A stretch of 51,033 bases of DNA from Verrucomicrobiia bacterium. Its GTDB lineage: Bacteria; Verrucomicrobiota; Verrucomicrobiia; Palsa-1439. How positions within the stretch are numbered: position 1 is the first letter of the stretch; each line of letters opens with the position of its first letter. A program made the position numbers and the translations under genes. The DNA lies in NCBI GenBank assembly GCA_035577545.1, contig DATLVI010000019.1:1-51033 (forward strand). Direction: 5' to 3'. The notes under the pieces were generated by a model. The model was not told where the DNA came from and did no database searches. It worked only from the letters and a program-made list of their open reading frames with translations. Positions 32,715-41,621 of this stretch are shown in pieces.

Positions 32715-33451
32715 AGAAACAGCATAGCCTTATTATCGGCGGGACGCGGGGCACTGGGCGCGCCCTCGCGAAACTATTCGCCGACAACGGCCATGTTGTC
32801 TCGGTCATCGGCCGACGAGCACCGGCGGAATCTGATAAGAACCTGCCGAATGTTCGTCATTGGGTGGCGGACCTGCTCGACAAGGCACAACTCGAAGCTG
32901 CGCTCACCGAAGTTCTCCAAACGAATGGCAAACTGAGCAGCCTCGCCTTCCTCCAGCGGTACCGCGGCCAGGGCGACAGTTGGGCCGGTGAGATTGAGAC
33001 GTCCCTGACCGCGACCAAACAAATCATTGAGCGCCTCACAAATGAATTCGATGGTGGCGGTGCCATCGTGCTGGTCAGTTCAATCATTGGGCAGTTCGTT
33101 GTGTCCGGACAACCGGTCAGCTACCATGTCGCCAAGGCGGGTATTGATCACATGGTGCGGTATTACGCGGTTATGCTCGGGCCGAAAGGAATTCGCGTAA
33201 ACGGGGTTTCGCCCGCGTCGATCATCAAGGAGGAATCGCGGGAATTCTACCTCAAGAACGAAAAGCTCCTCGACCATTTCAAGAAGATCGTCCCGCTCGG
33301 ACGGATCGGCACCGCGGAAGAAGTTGCGCAGGTCATCGCGTTCCTCTGCAGCCCCCAGGCATCGATCGTGACCGGCCAGAACATTGTAGTAGATGGCGGC
33401 ATGACCCTGCAATCCCATGAATCGTTGACCCGCAGCCTGGCGTCACTATGA
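32711..33451 (+). CDS. Short-chain dehydrogenase/reductase
   Basis: The 246-residue classical SDR has IIGGTRGTGRALA (TGxxxGxG-like), the catalytic VSSIIGQ Ser and YHVAKAG (YxxxK). The C-terminus INGVSPASI-like text here reads VNGVSPASIIKEE, with NIVVDGGMTL near the end. It resembles FabG-like reductases and probably reduces a keto-sugar in this operon. The ATG at 32711 overlaps the cupin stop by 4 bp. Confidence 0.92.
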   Translation: MKKQHSLIIGGTRGTGRALAKLFADNGHVVSVIGRRAPAESDKNLPNVRHWVADLLDKAQLEAALTEVLQTNGKLSSLAFLQRYRGQGDSWAGEIETSLTATKQIIERLTNEFDGGGAIVLVSSIIGQFVVSGQPVSYHVAKAGIDHMVRYYAVMLGPKGIRVNGVSPASIIKEESREFYLKNEKLLDHFKKIVPLGRIGTAEEVAQVIAFLCSPQASIVTGQNIVVDGGMTLQSHESLTRSLASL

Positions 33452-34689
33452 ATTCGCCCTCTTATCACCGCGACAATTGCCGTTTGTGTGCCTCGCGCGA
33501 CCTCGAATTGGTCGTGCCATTGGGGCCGACACCCATAGCCGACGACTACGTCCCTGCCTCGCGGCTGAACGAGAAGCAACCAATCTTCCCGCTTGACCTG
33601 TACCTGTGCTGCGCCTGCGGACACGTCCAACTGCTTGATGTCGTCGATCCCAACATCCTCTTCGGCAACTACGTCTACGTCACTTCGATCTCCACGAGCC
33701 TCGTAGAGCATTTTCGCGAATACACGGATGAAGTGTTGAGGCGGGCCAACGCGCCGGCCGGTGCGCTCGTGATCGACGTTGGCAGCAATGATGGGTCACT
33801 CCTGAAGTTTTTTAAACAGCGGGGCATGCGGGTGCTCGGCATTGACGCGGCACGCGAGATCGCGAAACAAGCCACGGAATCCGGCATTGAAACGCTTGGC
33901 GCGTTCTTCACGCCGGATCTGGCCCGCACGATCAAACAGACGCACGGCGCCGCGACCATTGTCACGGCCAACAACGTATTCGCGCACGCCGACGATTTGG
34001 GCGGCATGGCCGAGGGGATTCGGGAACTGCTTGCTCCGGATGGGATCTTCGTGTTTGAGGTCTCGTACATGGTGGACATCGTCGAAAAGCTGCTCTTCGA
34101 TACCGTCTACCACGAACACTTGTGCTATCACTCCGTGAAACCGCTGCAGACCTTCCTCGCGCGACACGGTATGGAGTTGATTGAAGTCGAGCGCATTGCA
34201 ATGAAGGGGGGGTCACTACGCGGCACGGCACAGTTGACCGGTGGCCCGCGAAAGGTTTCGGCCTCGGTTTCCGAGCATCTCGCCCTCGAACAACGTCTCC
34301 ACTTCGACAAGCCGGAGAGCTTCCGGGCTTTCGCCGCCCGCATCGATGGTGTCAAAGCGAAGGTCCTCGGCGAACTGGTCCGGCTCAAATCGCAGGGAAA
34401 GACGGTCGCGGGATTCGGCGCGTCGGCCACGTGTACCACGTTACTCTATCATTTCGATCTCGGCGACAAGCTCAGTTTTATCGCCGACGACAACACGCGC
34501 AAACATAATACATTCAGTCCGGGTTATCACCTTCCCGTCCTGCCGCCGCAATCACTCTATGAGCGCAAGCCGGACTATGTGGTGATTCTGGCGTGGAACT
34601 ACGCGCAACCAATCCTCATCAAGCACCAAAAGTTTTTGGAACAGGGCGGGCATTTCGTCGTGCCGATGCCGGAACTTCAGATTGTGTGA
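33448..34689 (+). CDS. Nucleotide-sugar C-methyltransferase (TylC3/NovU-type)
   Basis: The 413-residue protein has the full family architecture. The N-terminal zinc-binding domain (CRLCASRD near the start, CCACGH about 52) is Methyltransf_13. The SAM domain has intact motif I IDVGSNDGSLLKFF. The C-terminal Methyltransf_14 domain has FGASATCTTLLYH and VVILAWNYAQPI. The active-site region VYHEHLCYHS is conserved. Such enzymes add a methyl branch at C-3 or C-5 of a dTDP-4-keto-sugar. This is the catalytically complete paralog of the gene at 31004. The ATG overlaps the preceding SDR stop. Confidence 0.92.
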   Translation: MNSPSYHRDNCRLCASRDLELVVPLGPTPIADDYVPASRLNEKQPIFPLDLYLCCACGHVQLLDVVDPNILFGNYVYVTSISTSLVEHFREYTDEVLRRANAPAGALVIDVGSNDGSLLKFFKQRGMRVLGIDAAREIAKQATESGIETLGAFFTPDLARTIKQTHGAATIVTANNVFAHADDLGGMAEGIRELLAPDGIFVFEVSYMVDIVEKLLFDTVYHEHLCYHSVKPLQTFLARHGMELIEVERIAMKGGSLRGTAQLTGGPRKVSASVSEHLALEQRLHFDKPESFRAFAARIDGVKAKVLGELVRLKSQGKTVAGFGASATCTTLLYHFDLGDKLSFIADDNTRKHNTFSPGYHLPVLPPQSLYERKPDYVVILAWNYAQPILIKHQKFLEQGGHFVVPMPELQIV

Positions 34690-34693
34690 CGTC

Positions 34694-35233
34694 ATGGAAT
34701 TACCTCAACTGGGCGAGCGCCATCTCGTGTACGAGAACCCCTACCAAAAGGTCTATACGACCCGAGCCACGTTTGCCGAATACACGAAGGAATACTACGT
34801 CACCGACTTCGGCCCGCGCGCGGGACTGGTGGCGGTCAAGGGTGATCGGGTCCTGCTGGTGCGCCAGTACCGGCTGCTCATCCACCGGCTCTCCTGGGAA
34901 ATCCCCGGCGGCAGAGTCGATGATGGCGAAGAACCAGCCGCGGCAGCGGTGCGGGAGTGCCTCGAGGAAACTGGTATCCGCTGCGCAAATCCGCGTCCCC
35001 TGCTCTTCTACCATACGGGCCTCGACACGGTGTACAACCCGACGCACCTGTTTTATTCCGACGAAACTGCTGAGGTGCACGAACCCCAGAGCATTCACCA
35101 GCAAGAGGTGGCGGGCTGGGAATGGCTACCGCTGGCTCGTGGCCTCGAAATGATTGCTGCGGGGCAAATTCAGGACAATTTCACCATTGCCGCGCTGCTG
35201 GCATACCGTGTTTTTCGGGGTTGCGGCTCATGA
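34694..35233 (+). CDS. NUDIX hydrolase (ADP-sugar pyrophosphatase-like)
   Basis: The 179-residue protein carries a complete Nudix box: GGRVDDGEEPAAAAVREC-LEETGI matches Gx5Ex7REUxEExGU. The upstream LVRQYRLLIHRLSWEIPGG and the size resemble ADP-ribose/ADP-sugar pyrophosphatases. It may hydrolyse a nucleotide sugar or clean up side products of the pathway. The ATG at 34694 is preferred; a TTG start 12 bp upstream overlaps the preceding gene. A promoter-like sequence follows, so the first transcription unit probably ends near here. Confidence 0.93.
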   Translation: MELPQLGERHLVYENPYQKVYTTRATFAEYTKEYYVTDFGPRAGLVAVKGDRVLLVRQYRLLIHRLSWEIPGGRVDDGEEPAAAAVRECLEETGIRCANPRPLLFYHTGLDTVYNPTHLFYSDETAEVHEPQSIHQQEVAGWEWLPLARGLEMIAAGQIQDNFTIAALLAYRVFRGCGS

Positions 35234-35241
35234 CCTTTAAC

Positions 35242-35270
35242 TTGCCGGGGCGCTAAAACTCGCTTATTAT
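35242..35270 (+). promoter_or_regulatory. Candidate promoter for the GT2 and HldE-like genes
   Basis: TTGCCG, 17 bp, TATTAT (four and five of six matches). It sits in the only sizeable gap (59 bp) of the operon, with the ATG 23 bp downstream of the -10. Confidence 0.5.
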
Positions 35271-35292
35271 CCCCCATCTGCCGCGCCGAGCG

Positions 35293-36060
35293 ATGAGCCC
35301 TGCAACGTCAAAACCGAGTGTTTCATTTATTGTGCCCGCCCTCAATGAAGAAGGAAACGTTGAGGCAACGGTGAACACGATTCTGGCCGCGGCCAACGGC
35401 CACGTATCTGATTTCGAGATCATCCTGGTCAACGACGGCAGCACCGATGGAACGGGCGCCGTGATGGGGCGGCTGGCCGGGAAGAATGATAAGATTCGGG
35501 TCGTGCACAACAAGCGAAACCTTGGGTTCGGTGGGGCCTATAAAGAGGGCGCGGCGGCAGCCCAATGCGACTATATTATCCGGATCTGCGCCGATAATGC
35601 TTTGCCGACCGCGACCATCGGCTCGATTCTGGAACGCATCGGGCACGCCGACATCGTTATTCCCTATATCTCCAATCCGGAATTTCGGTCCGTGGGGCGA
35701 CGGGTTGGCTCGCGGGGCTTCACAATTATCATCAATACATTGTTCCGGCTGCGGGTCCCTTATTACAATCATTCCGTCGTATTTCCACGGGATGTTTTGA
35801 GGACCATTTCCATCCGCACAGACGGTTTCGCGTACCAAGCGGAGGCCTTGGTGAAACTCCTGAAGGCCGGCTATACCTATACGGAGGTCGGCGTCCAGGA
35901 TGTGGCACGGGTCGTGGGGAGATCGTCTGCCCTAAAGCCGCGTAACCTCTTAAATGTTTTTCGTGCCATTGGGGGCCTGACGAAGGAGATGCGTCAACCA
36001 GGAGCGATCCCCAAGCAACGTTTACCGCGGCCAGCGGTACAAGGGAAAGTAGAATCGTGA
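35293..36060 (+). CDS. GT2 family glycosyltransferase, DPMS-like
   Basis: The 255-residue protein is a GT-A glycosyltransferase with FIVPALNEEGNVEATV, LVNDGSTDGTG, NLGFGGAYKEG and RICADNALP as the DxD-equivalent. It has no transmembrane helices, unlike GtrB. It resembles dolichyl-phosphate mannose synthase-type enzymes and so may load a polyprenyl phosphate. Its stop overlaps the GTG of the nucleotidyltransferase-kinase gene, so it probably uses the sugar that enzyme activates. Confidence 0.88.
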   Translation: MSPATSKPSVSFIVPALNEEGNVEATVNTILAAANGHVSDFEIILVNDGSTDGTGAVMGRLAGKNDKIRVVHNKRNLGFGGAYKEGAAAAQCDYIIRICADNALPTATIGSILERIGHADIVIPYISNPEFRSVGRRVGSRGFTIIINTLFRLRVPYYNHSVVFPRDVLRTISIRTDGFAYQAEALVKLLKAGYTYTEVGVQDVARVVGRSSALKPRNLLNVFRAIGGLTKEMRQPGAIPKQRLPRPAVQGKVES

Positions 36061-37640
36061 ACTATCACAAGAAGATCGTCACGCCGGCGGAATTACAGGT
36101 CATCGTGAGTCAGGCGCAGTCCGACGGCAAGGTTGTGGTGCAATGCCACGGTTGCTTTGACATCCTGCACCCGGGACATTTGCGCCACCTGAGTTGGGCC
36201 AAGGAACAGGGTGATCTGCTGGTGGTCTCGGTTAGCGGTGACGGCGTTGTGCACAAGGGTAATTTCCGCCCGTACGTTCCCCAGCATCTTCGCGCCGAGA
36301 ATCTGGCTGCCCTGGAAGTGGTGGATTACGTCATTTTTGACGATCACGAATGGGCCGGGCCAATCCTGGAGTTGATCAAGCCCAACATCTACGTGAAGGG
36401 CAAGGAATTCCAGAATGTGACGACAGGTCGTTTTGGCCGTGAACGCCAAATCGTTGAATCGTACGGTGGCGAGGTGCGGCTCAGTTCTGGCGACGTGGTC
36501 TATTCCTCCACGCGTATTATTGAGGATTTGAAGGATCGGATCGAGCCGGGTATCGAGCAGGTACAGGGATTCTGCAAACGCCACGGCATCACAGGAGACA
36601 GCATGAGCAAGATGCTCGCGCGAATCCACGGCAAGAACATTCTCGTGGTGGGAGACACGATTGTCGATCGCTACGTGTATTGTGATGGCCTTGGCATGAG
36701 CGCTGAGGCGCCTGTAATCGTCGTGCGACCGCTGGATTCCGAGACATTTCTCGGTGGCGCGAGCATCGTGGCGCAGCACGTGCAAGCCCTGGGCGCCACG
36801 GTCAGGTTCTGTAGTGTCATCGGCCAGGATACCGAAGGTGATTACGTACGGACCGAACTGGCGAAGCGCAACGTTCCGGCAGAATTAGTGGTCGATCCAG
36901 CACGCCCCACCACGCTCAAGACCCGTTATTTGTCTGAAGGCAAGAAACTGTTGAACGTGAACCAATTTCGTGATCACAATCTCGACACGCCCATCGCAGC
37001 CCAATTGCAGGAAAAGATCGCGGCGGCAGCTGGAACGGCGGACGCGGTCGTAATCTGCGACTTCGGTTATGGCGTGATTACCAACCCGCTGCTGGAGTTG
37101 CTGTGCTCCATTGGAGCAAAACGGAATGTGCCGGTGATCGGCGATGTTCAGTCCAGTTCCCAAATGGGGAACGTGACCCGGTTGAAAGGCATAACCATGG
37201 CGACGCCTTCGGAACGAGAGGCCCGCGTTGCACTATGCGACCGGGAAAGCGGCATCGCCGATCTCGGGGCCTTGATTCTGGCGCAGACGGGCAATAAATC
37301 CCTGATCGTGACGCTGGCCGAACGGGGCCTCATGATTTTCGACACCAATGGCAACCCGATGGGCGAAGAATGCCGATTGCTTCCTCTGCACGAGATCAAG
37401 AAACGCTTTCAACCCGATTATTTGCCGTCGTTTGCCAACCTTGTGGCCGATCCGATGGGCGCGGGCGATGCCATGTTGGCGACGATTAGTTGCTGCCTTG
37501 CGGCCGGAGCCAATGTGTGTGAGTCCGTGTTCCTCGGGAATTGCGCAGCCGCCGTCGAATGCCGAAAGATGGGCAATATCCCCGTTCGCCGCGAAGAGAT
37601 TCTGGCCATTTTGAATGCGCAGATCGGCCCGGCTGTCTGA
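36057..37640 (+). CDS. Bifunctional nucleotidyltransferase-PfkB sugar kinase (HldE-like, reversed domain order)
   Basis: The 527-residue protein has an N-terminal cytidylyltransferase-like domain: GCFDILHPGH with HxGH at 38-41, VKGKEFQN, and YSSTRIIED (149-157). Its C-terminal PfkB-type kinase begins near residue 193 (NILVVGDTIVDRY). The kinase has sugar-binding FLGGAS (232-236) and the catalytic ADPMGAGDAM (GAGD 468-471). Enterobacterial HldE has the same two activities with the kinase first. It should phosphorylate a sugar (phosphate) and then attach a nucleotide, giving an ADP-, CDP- or similarly activated sugar. It starts with GTG overlapping the GT2 stop. Confidence 0.9.
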   Translation: MNYHKKIVTPAELQVIVSQAQSDGKVVVQCHGCFDILHPGHLRHLSWAKEQGDLLVVSVSGDGVVHKGNFRPYVPQHLRAENLAALEVVDYVIFDDHEWAGPILELIKPNIYVKGKEFQNVTTGRFGRERQIVESYGGEVRLSSGDVVYSSTRIIEDLKDRIEPGIEQVQGFCKRHGITGDSMSKMLARIHGKNILVVGDTIVDRYVYCDGLGMSAEAPVIVVRPLDSETFLGGASIVAQHVQALGATVRFCSVIGQDTEGDYVRTELAKRNVPAELVVDPARPTTLKTRYLSEGKKLLNVNQFRDHNLDTPIAAQLQEKIAAAAGTADAVVICDFGYGVITNPLLELLCSIGAKRNVPVIGDVQSSSQMGNVTRLKGITMATPSEREARVALCDRESGIADLGALILAQTGNKSLIVTLAERGLMIFDTNGNPMGEECRLLPLHEIKKRFQPDYLPSFANLVADPMGAGDAMLATISCCLAAGANVCESVFLGNCAAAVECRKMGNIPVRREEILAILNAQIGPAV

Positions 37641-37699
37641 TAATCGGAAACGGACCAGGATCTCCTGCTCGCCCTTATATTCCAGCTGCCAAAGCCAAG

Positions 37700-39379
37700 C
37701 TAGATAACTTTCCGGTATGGCGCCCAGCCGAGCTCACCGTTGATCTTCGGTTCGCTAATCCGCCGATACTCATGACCTAGGATGGAAATGGTTTCCGGTA
37801 GTTTCCTGACGGAGTCATCCTTGAACTTCACGCCCCCGAAGAACAGCGTCTGTGCGAACTCATACGGCGGAGGATTCATCGCCGGCCAGACAATTGCGAC
37901 AGTCTCGGCCTCGGCCGCCGGCTTCTGGTAAGGACTTTGAAATGTACGGTCGATAATTCCGAATATGACCTTCTCATCACTCAGGGCCGTCAGCAGATGC
38001 GAAAAGGAATACCAGGACATCCCGTATTTGTAGCCGCCCGCTTCAATGTCGTGGACGGTTATACGGTAATCCACCAATTCGTCCGGCAATCCGTGCATAC
38101 CCATTTGATGGAACACGGAGGCGACGAGTGTTGCGACGAGGAGAACCGAGACTCCCCAGTTCCGGTCTTTCACGGCCTGGCTCAGGTACACACCCAGCCA
38201 TGCCAGCAAGCCGACGCCGGCGGGCATGATATAGCGCCGAATCCCGTAATAGCCGCCGCCCGATCGAGCGGCGATCAACACGGTAAAGAACGTGACGAAC
38301 GGGCACATTGCCAGGATAAAGACTTCGAGGTTCTTCTCACGATAACTGCGAATCGCCATATGCAGGCAGAAGGAAATCACGACGAAGGCCGCCAGGATGC
38401 CAATCATATCGACCGGGTTCAGTGGAAAACTTTCCCAATTCTCCATGTGATTGAGGTAATGCACACCCTCGGGTGAGCGTGCCCAGGGATCGGCATTGAA
38501 ATAGGCCGGGATACAGCGAAGCTCCATATACCAGTTGCGAACCATCAAGTCCGGGGACGCAATGCCCAGAAAGGTTGTCGAGTCCTTTGACCTTTCCGCG
38601 GCGGAAGCAAAGAGGCCCATTTTATAGAGCAGTTCGGGACTGTAGCCGACGAGGAAGGCGAATGCTGAAAAGACCGCCATTTTAGAACGAAGAAATCGTT
38701 TCAAAAAATCGCGGCCTTGTGGCAACGCCATCATGGCCACGCCGATCGCGAGCCAGACCACCAGCACATTCTTGAGCGCGTACCAATGCCAGCCCATGAT
38801 CAACGCCGTCAGCGCACAAAGGCGGCTCTGCGGCCCCCGACGCAAGAGCAGGATCGTCAACCATACAAACAAGCCCACATATGTGGCCGTGAGATTGTAG
38901 CCGGAACCGTAGGGCACGATGGTGAACTTTAAGAAGTACGGCATACCAATCGCCAGCGCACAACCAGCGCCGATGGCCGCCCGTTTCCCGAGACAAAGGC
39001 CCACGCTCGCCACCAACAGTGAAATGCCCAGTCCCCAAAAGAGTAGGTTCACCAGGGCGCAAAGCTCCAGCGAGGGTTTGAAACTCGCAAAGAACAGTGC
39101 CGTCAGAAAATCCACCGGCCCCATTCCTGTGTAATCACCGGCCCACTGATAGATGTAAAACTCGCCCGACAGGATCCGTTTCATCATCAGATAGCACTGC
39201 GCGTTGCCCGAGCTGAGGAACAAGTCGTATCGCGATAGAAACGGGAGATGAAGCAGTACATAAAGGAGACCGAAGCCCGCCGACCACTTGCACAATTCCC
39301 AGCGGGATAAGTCCTTGTCAGGCGCCCCAACGGAAGAGGTCTTCATTGCCGGAGCCGTCTGTTTTTCGTGACTACTCAT
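37700..39379 (-). CDS. Polytopic membrane protein, GT-C-like, function unknown
   Basis: The 559-residue protein has about 11 hydrophobic helices followed by a soluble C-terminal part of about 110 residues. The N-terminal FLSRYDLFLSSGNAQCYLMM and the loop YQWAGDYTGMGPVDFL precede helices, a layout like GT-C glycosyltransferases, though no DD/DE signature is unmistakable. It is the last gene of a four-gene minus-strand operon with 4-bp overlaps (methyltransferase, GT2, DUF2079, this), which implies a role in the same glycan. No specific family is recognised. Confidence 0.75.
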   Translation of the reverse strand: MSSHEKQTAPAMKTSSVGAPDKDLSRWELCKWSAGFGLLYVLLHLPFLSRYDLFLSSGNAQCYLMMKRILSGEFYIYQWAGDYTGMGPVDFLTALFFASFKPSLELCALVNLLFWGLGISLLVASVGLCLGKRAAIGAGCALAIGMPYFLKFTIVPYGSGYNLTATYVGLFVWLTILLLRRGPQSRLCALTALIMGWHWYALKNVLVVWLAIGVAMMALPQGRDFLKRFLRSKMAVFSAFAFLVGYSPELLYKMGLFASAAERSKDSTTFLGIASPDLMVRNWYMELRCIPAYFNADPWARSPEGVHYLNHMENWESFPLNPVDMIGILAAFVVISFCLHMAIRSYREKNLEVFILAMCPFVTFFTVLIAARSGGGYYGIRRYIMPAGVGLLAWLGVYLSQAVKDRNWGVSVLLVATLVASVFHQMGMHGLPDELVDYRITVHDIEAGGYKYGMSWYSFSHLLTALSDEKVIFGIIDRTFQSPYQKPAAEAETVAIVWPAMNPPPYEFAQTLFFGGVKFKDDSVRKLPETISILGHEYRRISEPKINGELGWAPYRKVI

Positions 39380-40848
39380 GGTTTGGTCTGCAAGATGTCT
39401 TGTCCAGCCCGCCGAAAGACCAGGACATTCTGCTCGTTCAACATCAATTCATAACTGGGATTGGACGCGTAGGCTTTGATGACCTCTTGCGGCACGCTCC
39501 AGGCAGGTCGCCGTTCGTTTGCATCAATGATAATGTACTTGTAATCGAAAATCTTTTCCGGTTTGTGTTCGTGATACACCCAATGCTGGATGGTGTTGAA
39601 ATACCAGCGCTTGGCGACGTGGGCCAACATCGTTTGTGGCACAAGCACCGATTGGTCGCCGGGGATCATCGCCAGGGCTCTTTCCAATGTGTCGGCTTGC
39701 GGCGGCCGGACATAATCGTTCGGGTCGAACCAGAGCGTCCAACTGGATAAAGTCAGGCACGCCAGCAACACGCCGAAACCCGCGGCGTAACGGGCCGCAC
39801 CAAAACGGTTCGCCAACCACGCGTTCAATTTCTGGATGCTGAAGATGGCGGAGACGAAAAGAAACGCGCCCACAGTCAAATTGTAATGCCAGCGGATAAC
39901 CTTCAGCGAAACGTTATCAGCCAGCAGGTTCACGAGCAGATCGGGCAGGACAAAGATGATTGATAGCGACAAAAACGGCAAGATCCACGCCACCGGCTGA
40001 ATCAATTGGATGAAGAACACGACGTTCTGCGCTCCGAAAAGCACGGAGAACACCTTTCCCGGCTCCGACACGGCTGTTTTCAATACCTGCAGCGGGGTAT
40101 CACCCAACGGGCCGAAGTACGCGAACGAACGATAGGGTTGGTTGCCGCGATAATAGGGCATGACCACCTTGAACAGAAGCGCCATCGCCCCGATGCTGAC
40201 GACCACCGGGGTGACGATCCACTTCCAATGCCGCCGTTGCAGGGCTGCGTAGACTCCGAACATCATCAAGGTGAGCGGGACATTCTCCTTACCAAGGCAC
40301 GACAGCAACGTAAACGCGACAAACCTCCCGAACTGCTCCGTGTAGTAGAAATAGAAAGTGAATAGCAGGAACACGATAATGAATTGGGTGTCGTGAATTT
40401 GATTCACGTGCTGGGAAGCGATTGTGGGAAACAACAGAAAAGCGGCGGTCACGCACAATGCGGCAAATTGATCCTGCAGGGCCTTGCGGGCGATCAGATA
40501 CATCGGGATCCCGGTGACCGCAATGAATGCTGACTGTAGGAAGAGTAACGCCGGCACGGTCGGGACGATTGCATACACGGGCAGGAGCGCCACGAGAATA
40601 AACCCGCCGTGATCACCGAAAAAACACATGTTAAGAAAATAGTGCCAAAAAAACTTCCCGTGCAGCGTTGCCCAATATGCGTGAACGAAAATCGCCGTGT
40701 CCGCTGAATCGTTCGCAAAGATGGAATACTTGCGATAGGCCAGGGCGAAAAACATCAGGGTGTAAATCCCCAGCAAAATGGCCAATGGTCGCAACGAGCC
40801 CTTCATCGCAGCGGATACCTTCGACGCACTGGTTGTGTCGCGTTTCAT
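39376..40848 (-). CDS. DUF2079-family membrane protein (GT-C-like)
   Basis: The 490-residue integral membrane protein matches DUF2079 by its N-terminal pattern: NDSADTAIFVHAYWATLHGKFFW, then CFFGDHGGFILVALLPVYA with the conserved HGG, followed by LLFLQSAFIAVTGIPM. DUF2079 is GT-C-like and often sits in glycan clusters. I chose the ATG at 40848 because it makes the ATGA overlap with the GT2 stop; the longer frame extends into that gene. The C-terminal soluble part resembles that of the following gene's product. Confidence 0.82.
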   Translation of the reverse strand: MKRDTTSASKVSAAMKGSLRPLAILLGIYTLMFFALAYRKYSIFANDSADTAIFVHAYWATLHGKFFWHYFLNMCFFGDHGGFILVALLPVYAIVPTVPALLFLQSAFIAVTGIPMYLIARKALQDQFAALCVTAAFLLFPTIASQHVNQIHDTQFIIVFLLFTFYFYYTEQFGRFVAFTLLSCLGKENVPLTLMMFGVYAALQRRHWKWIVTPVVVSIGAMALLFKVVMPYYRGNQPYRSFAYFGPLGDTPLQVLKTAVSEPGKVFSVLFGAQNVVFFIQLIQPVAWILPFLSLSIIFVLPDLLVNLLADNVSLKVIRWHYNLTVGAFLFVSAIFSIQKLNAWLANRFGAARYAAGFGVLLACLTLSSWTLWFDPNDYVRPPQADTLERALAMIPGDQSVLVPQTMLAHVAKRWYFNTIQHWVYHEHKPEKIFDYKYIIIDANERRPAWSVPQEVIKAYASNPSYELMLNEQNVLVFRRAGQDILQTKP

Positions 40849-41621
40849 GCAGCGGGATCTGGCGAGGCCTTCCGATAACGTGCCCGCAAACTCGCGAATT
40901 GGCGGCCGGGAATGACCTTCCAACGATACAGCGCAAACCGGAAGACCAGGGTGAGGATCTTGAGACCGTAGACCGTGCTTTGTGTCAAACTCGCTGAAGA
41001 CGCTTCTGGAAAATAGCGCGTCGGCACAGCAATCTCAGCGATCCGAAAATCCGCCGCCACCACCTGGGCCACGATCTCCTGGTCAAAGATAAATCCATCC
41101 GAGTTCATCGCGTAGTTGACCGTTTCCAGGACTTCCCGACGAAAGGCCCGATAACCCGTGTGGAACTCGGACAGTTTCAACCCGAAAATCCAATTCTCCA
41201 CCCCGGTGAGAAAGCGGTTCGAAAAATACTTCCACCAAGGCATTCCCTGCTGCAACGCGGTACCCTGCTTGAGTCGCGAACCGAGCACGACGTCGGCTTC
41301 GCCCTTGATGATCGGCTCGATAATCTGCGGCACAAGCCGGGGATCGTACTGGTAATCCGGATGCACCATGACGACGATCTCGGCCCCGGCCTTGACCGCC
41401 TCGGCATAGCACGTCTTCTGGTTGGCACCGTAGCCGTAGTTGCGGTCGTGGACGAATACCTCCAGCTTCAATTCGCGGGCAATCTGTAACGTTTCATCGG
41501 TCGATCCATCATCCACCAGGATCACTGTACTGACCGTGTCCTTGGGTAGCTCCTCATACGTCATACGTAGCGTGCGCCCGGCATTGTAGGCGGGCATGAC
41601 GACAACGACTTTGGGCTTCAT
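40845..41621 (-). CDS. GT2 family glycosyltransferase, DPMS-like
   Basis: The 258-residue protein has VVVMPAYNAGRTLRMTYEEL, LVDDGSTDETL, NYGYGANQKTCYAEAV and the DxD-like MVHPDYQYDP. FHTGYRAFRREVLE and RYFPEASSASL are typical of polyprenyl/dolichyl-phosphate glycosyltransferases with a soluble catalytic domain; there is one possible amphipathic C-terminal helix. It likely makes the carrier-linked donor for the DUF2079 and GT-C-like proteins encoded downstream. ATGA overlaps on both sides. Confidence 0.9.
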   Translation of the reverse strand: MKPKVVVVMPAYNAGRTLRMTYEELPKDTVSTVILVDDGSTDETLQIARELKLEVFVHDRNYGYGANQKTCYAEAVKAGAEIVVMVHPDYQYDPRLVPQIIEPIIKGEADVVLGSRLKQGTALQQGMPWWKYFSNRFLTGVENWIFGLKLSEFHTGYRAFRREVLETVNYAMNSDGFIFDQEIVAQVVAADFRIAEIAVPTRYFPEASSASLTQSTVYGLKILTLVFRFALYRWKVIPGRQFASLRARYRKASPDPAA

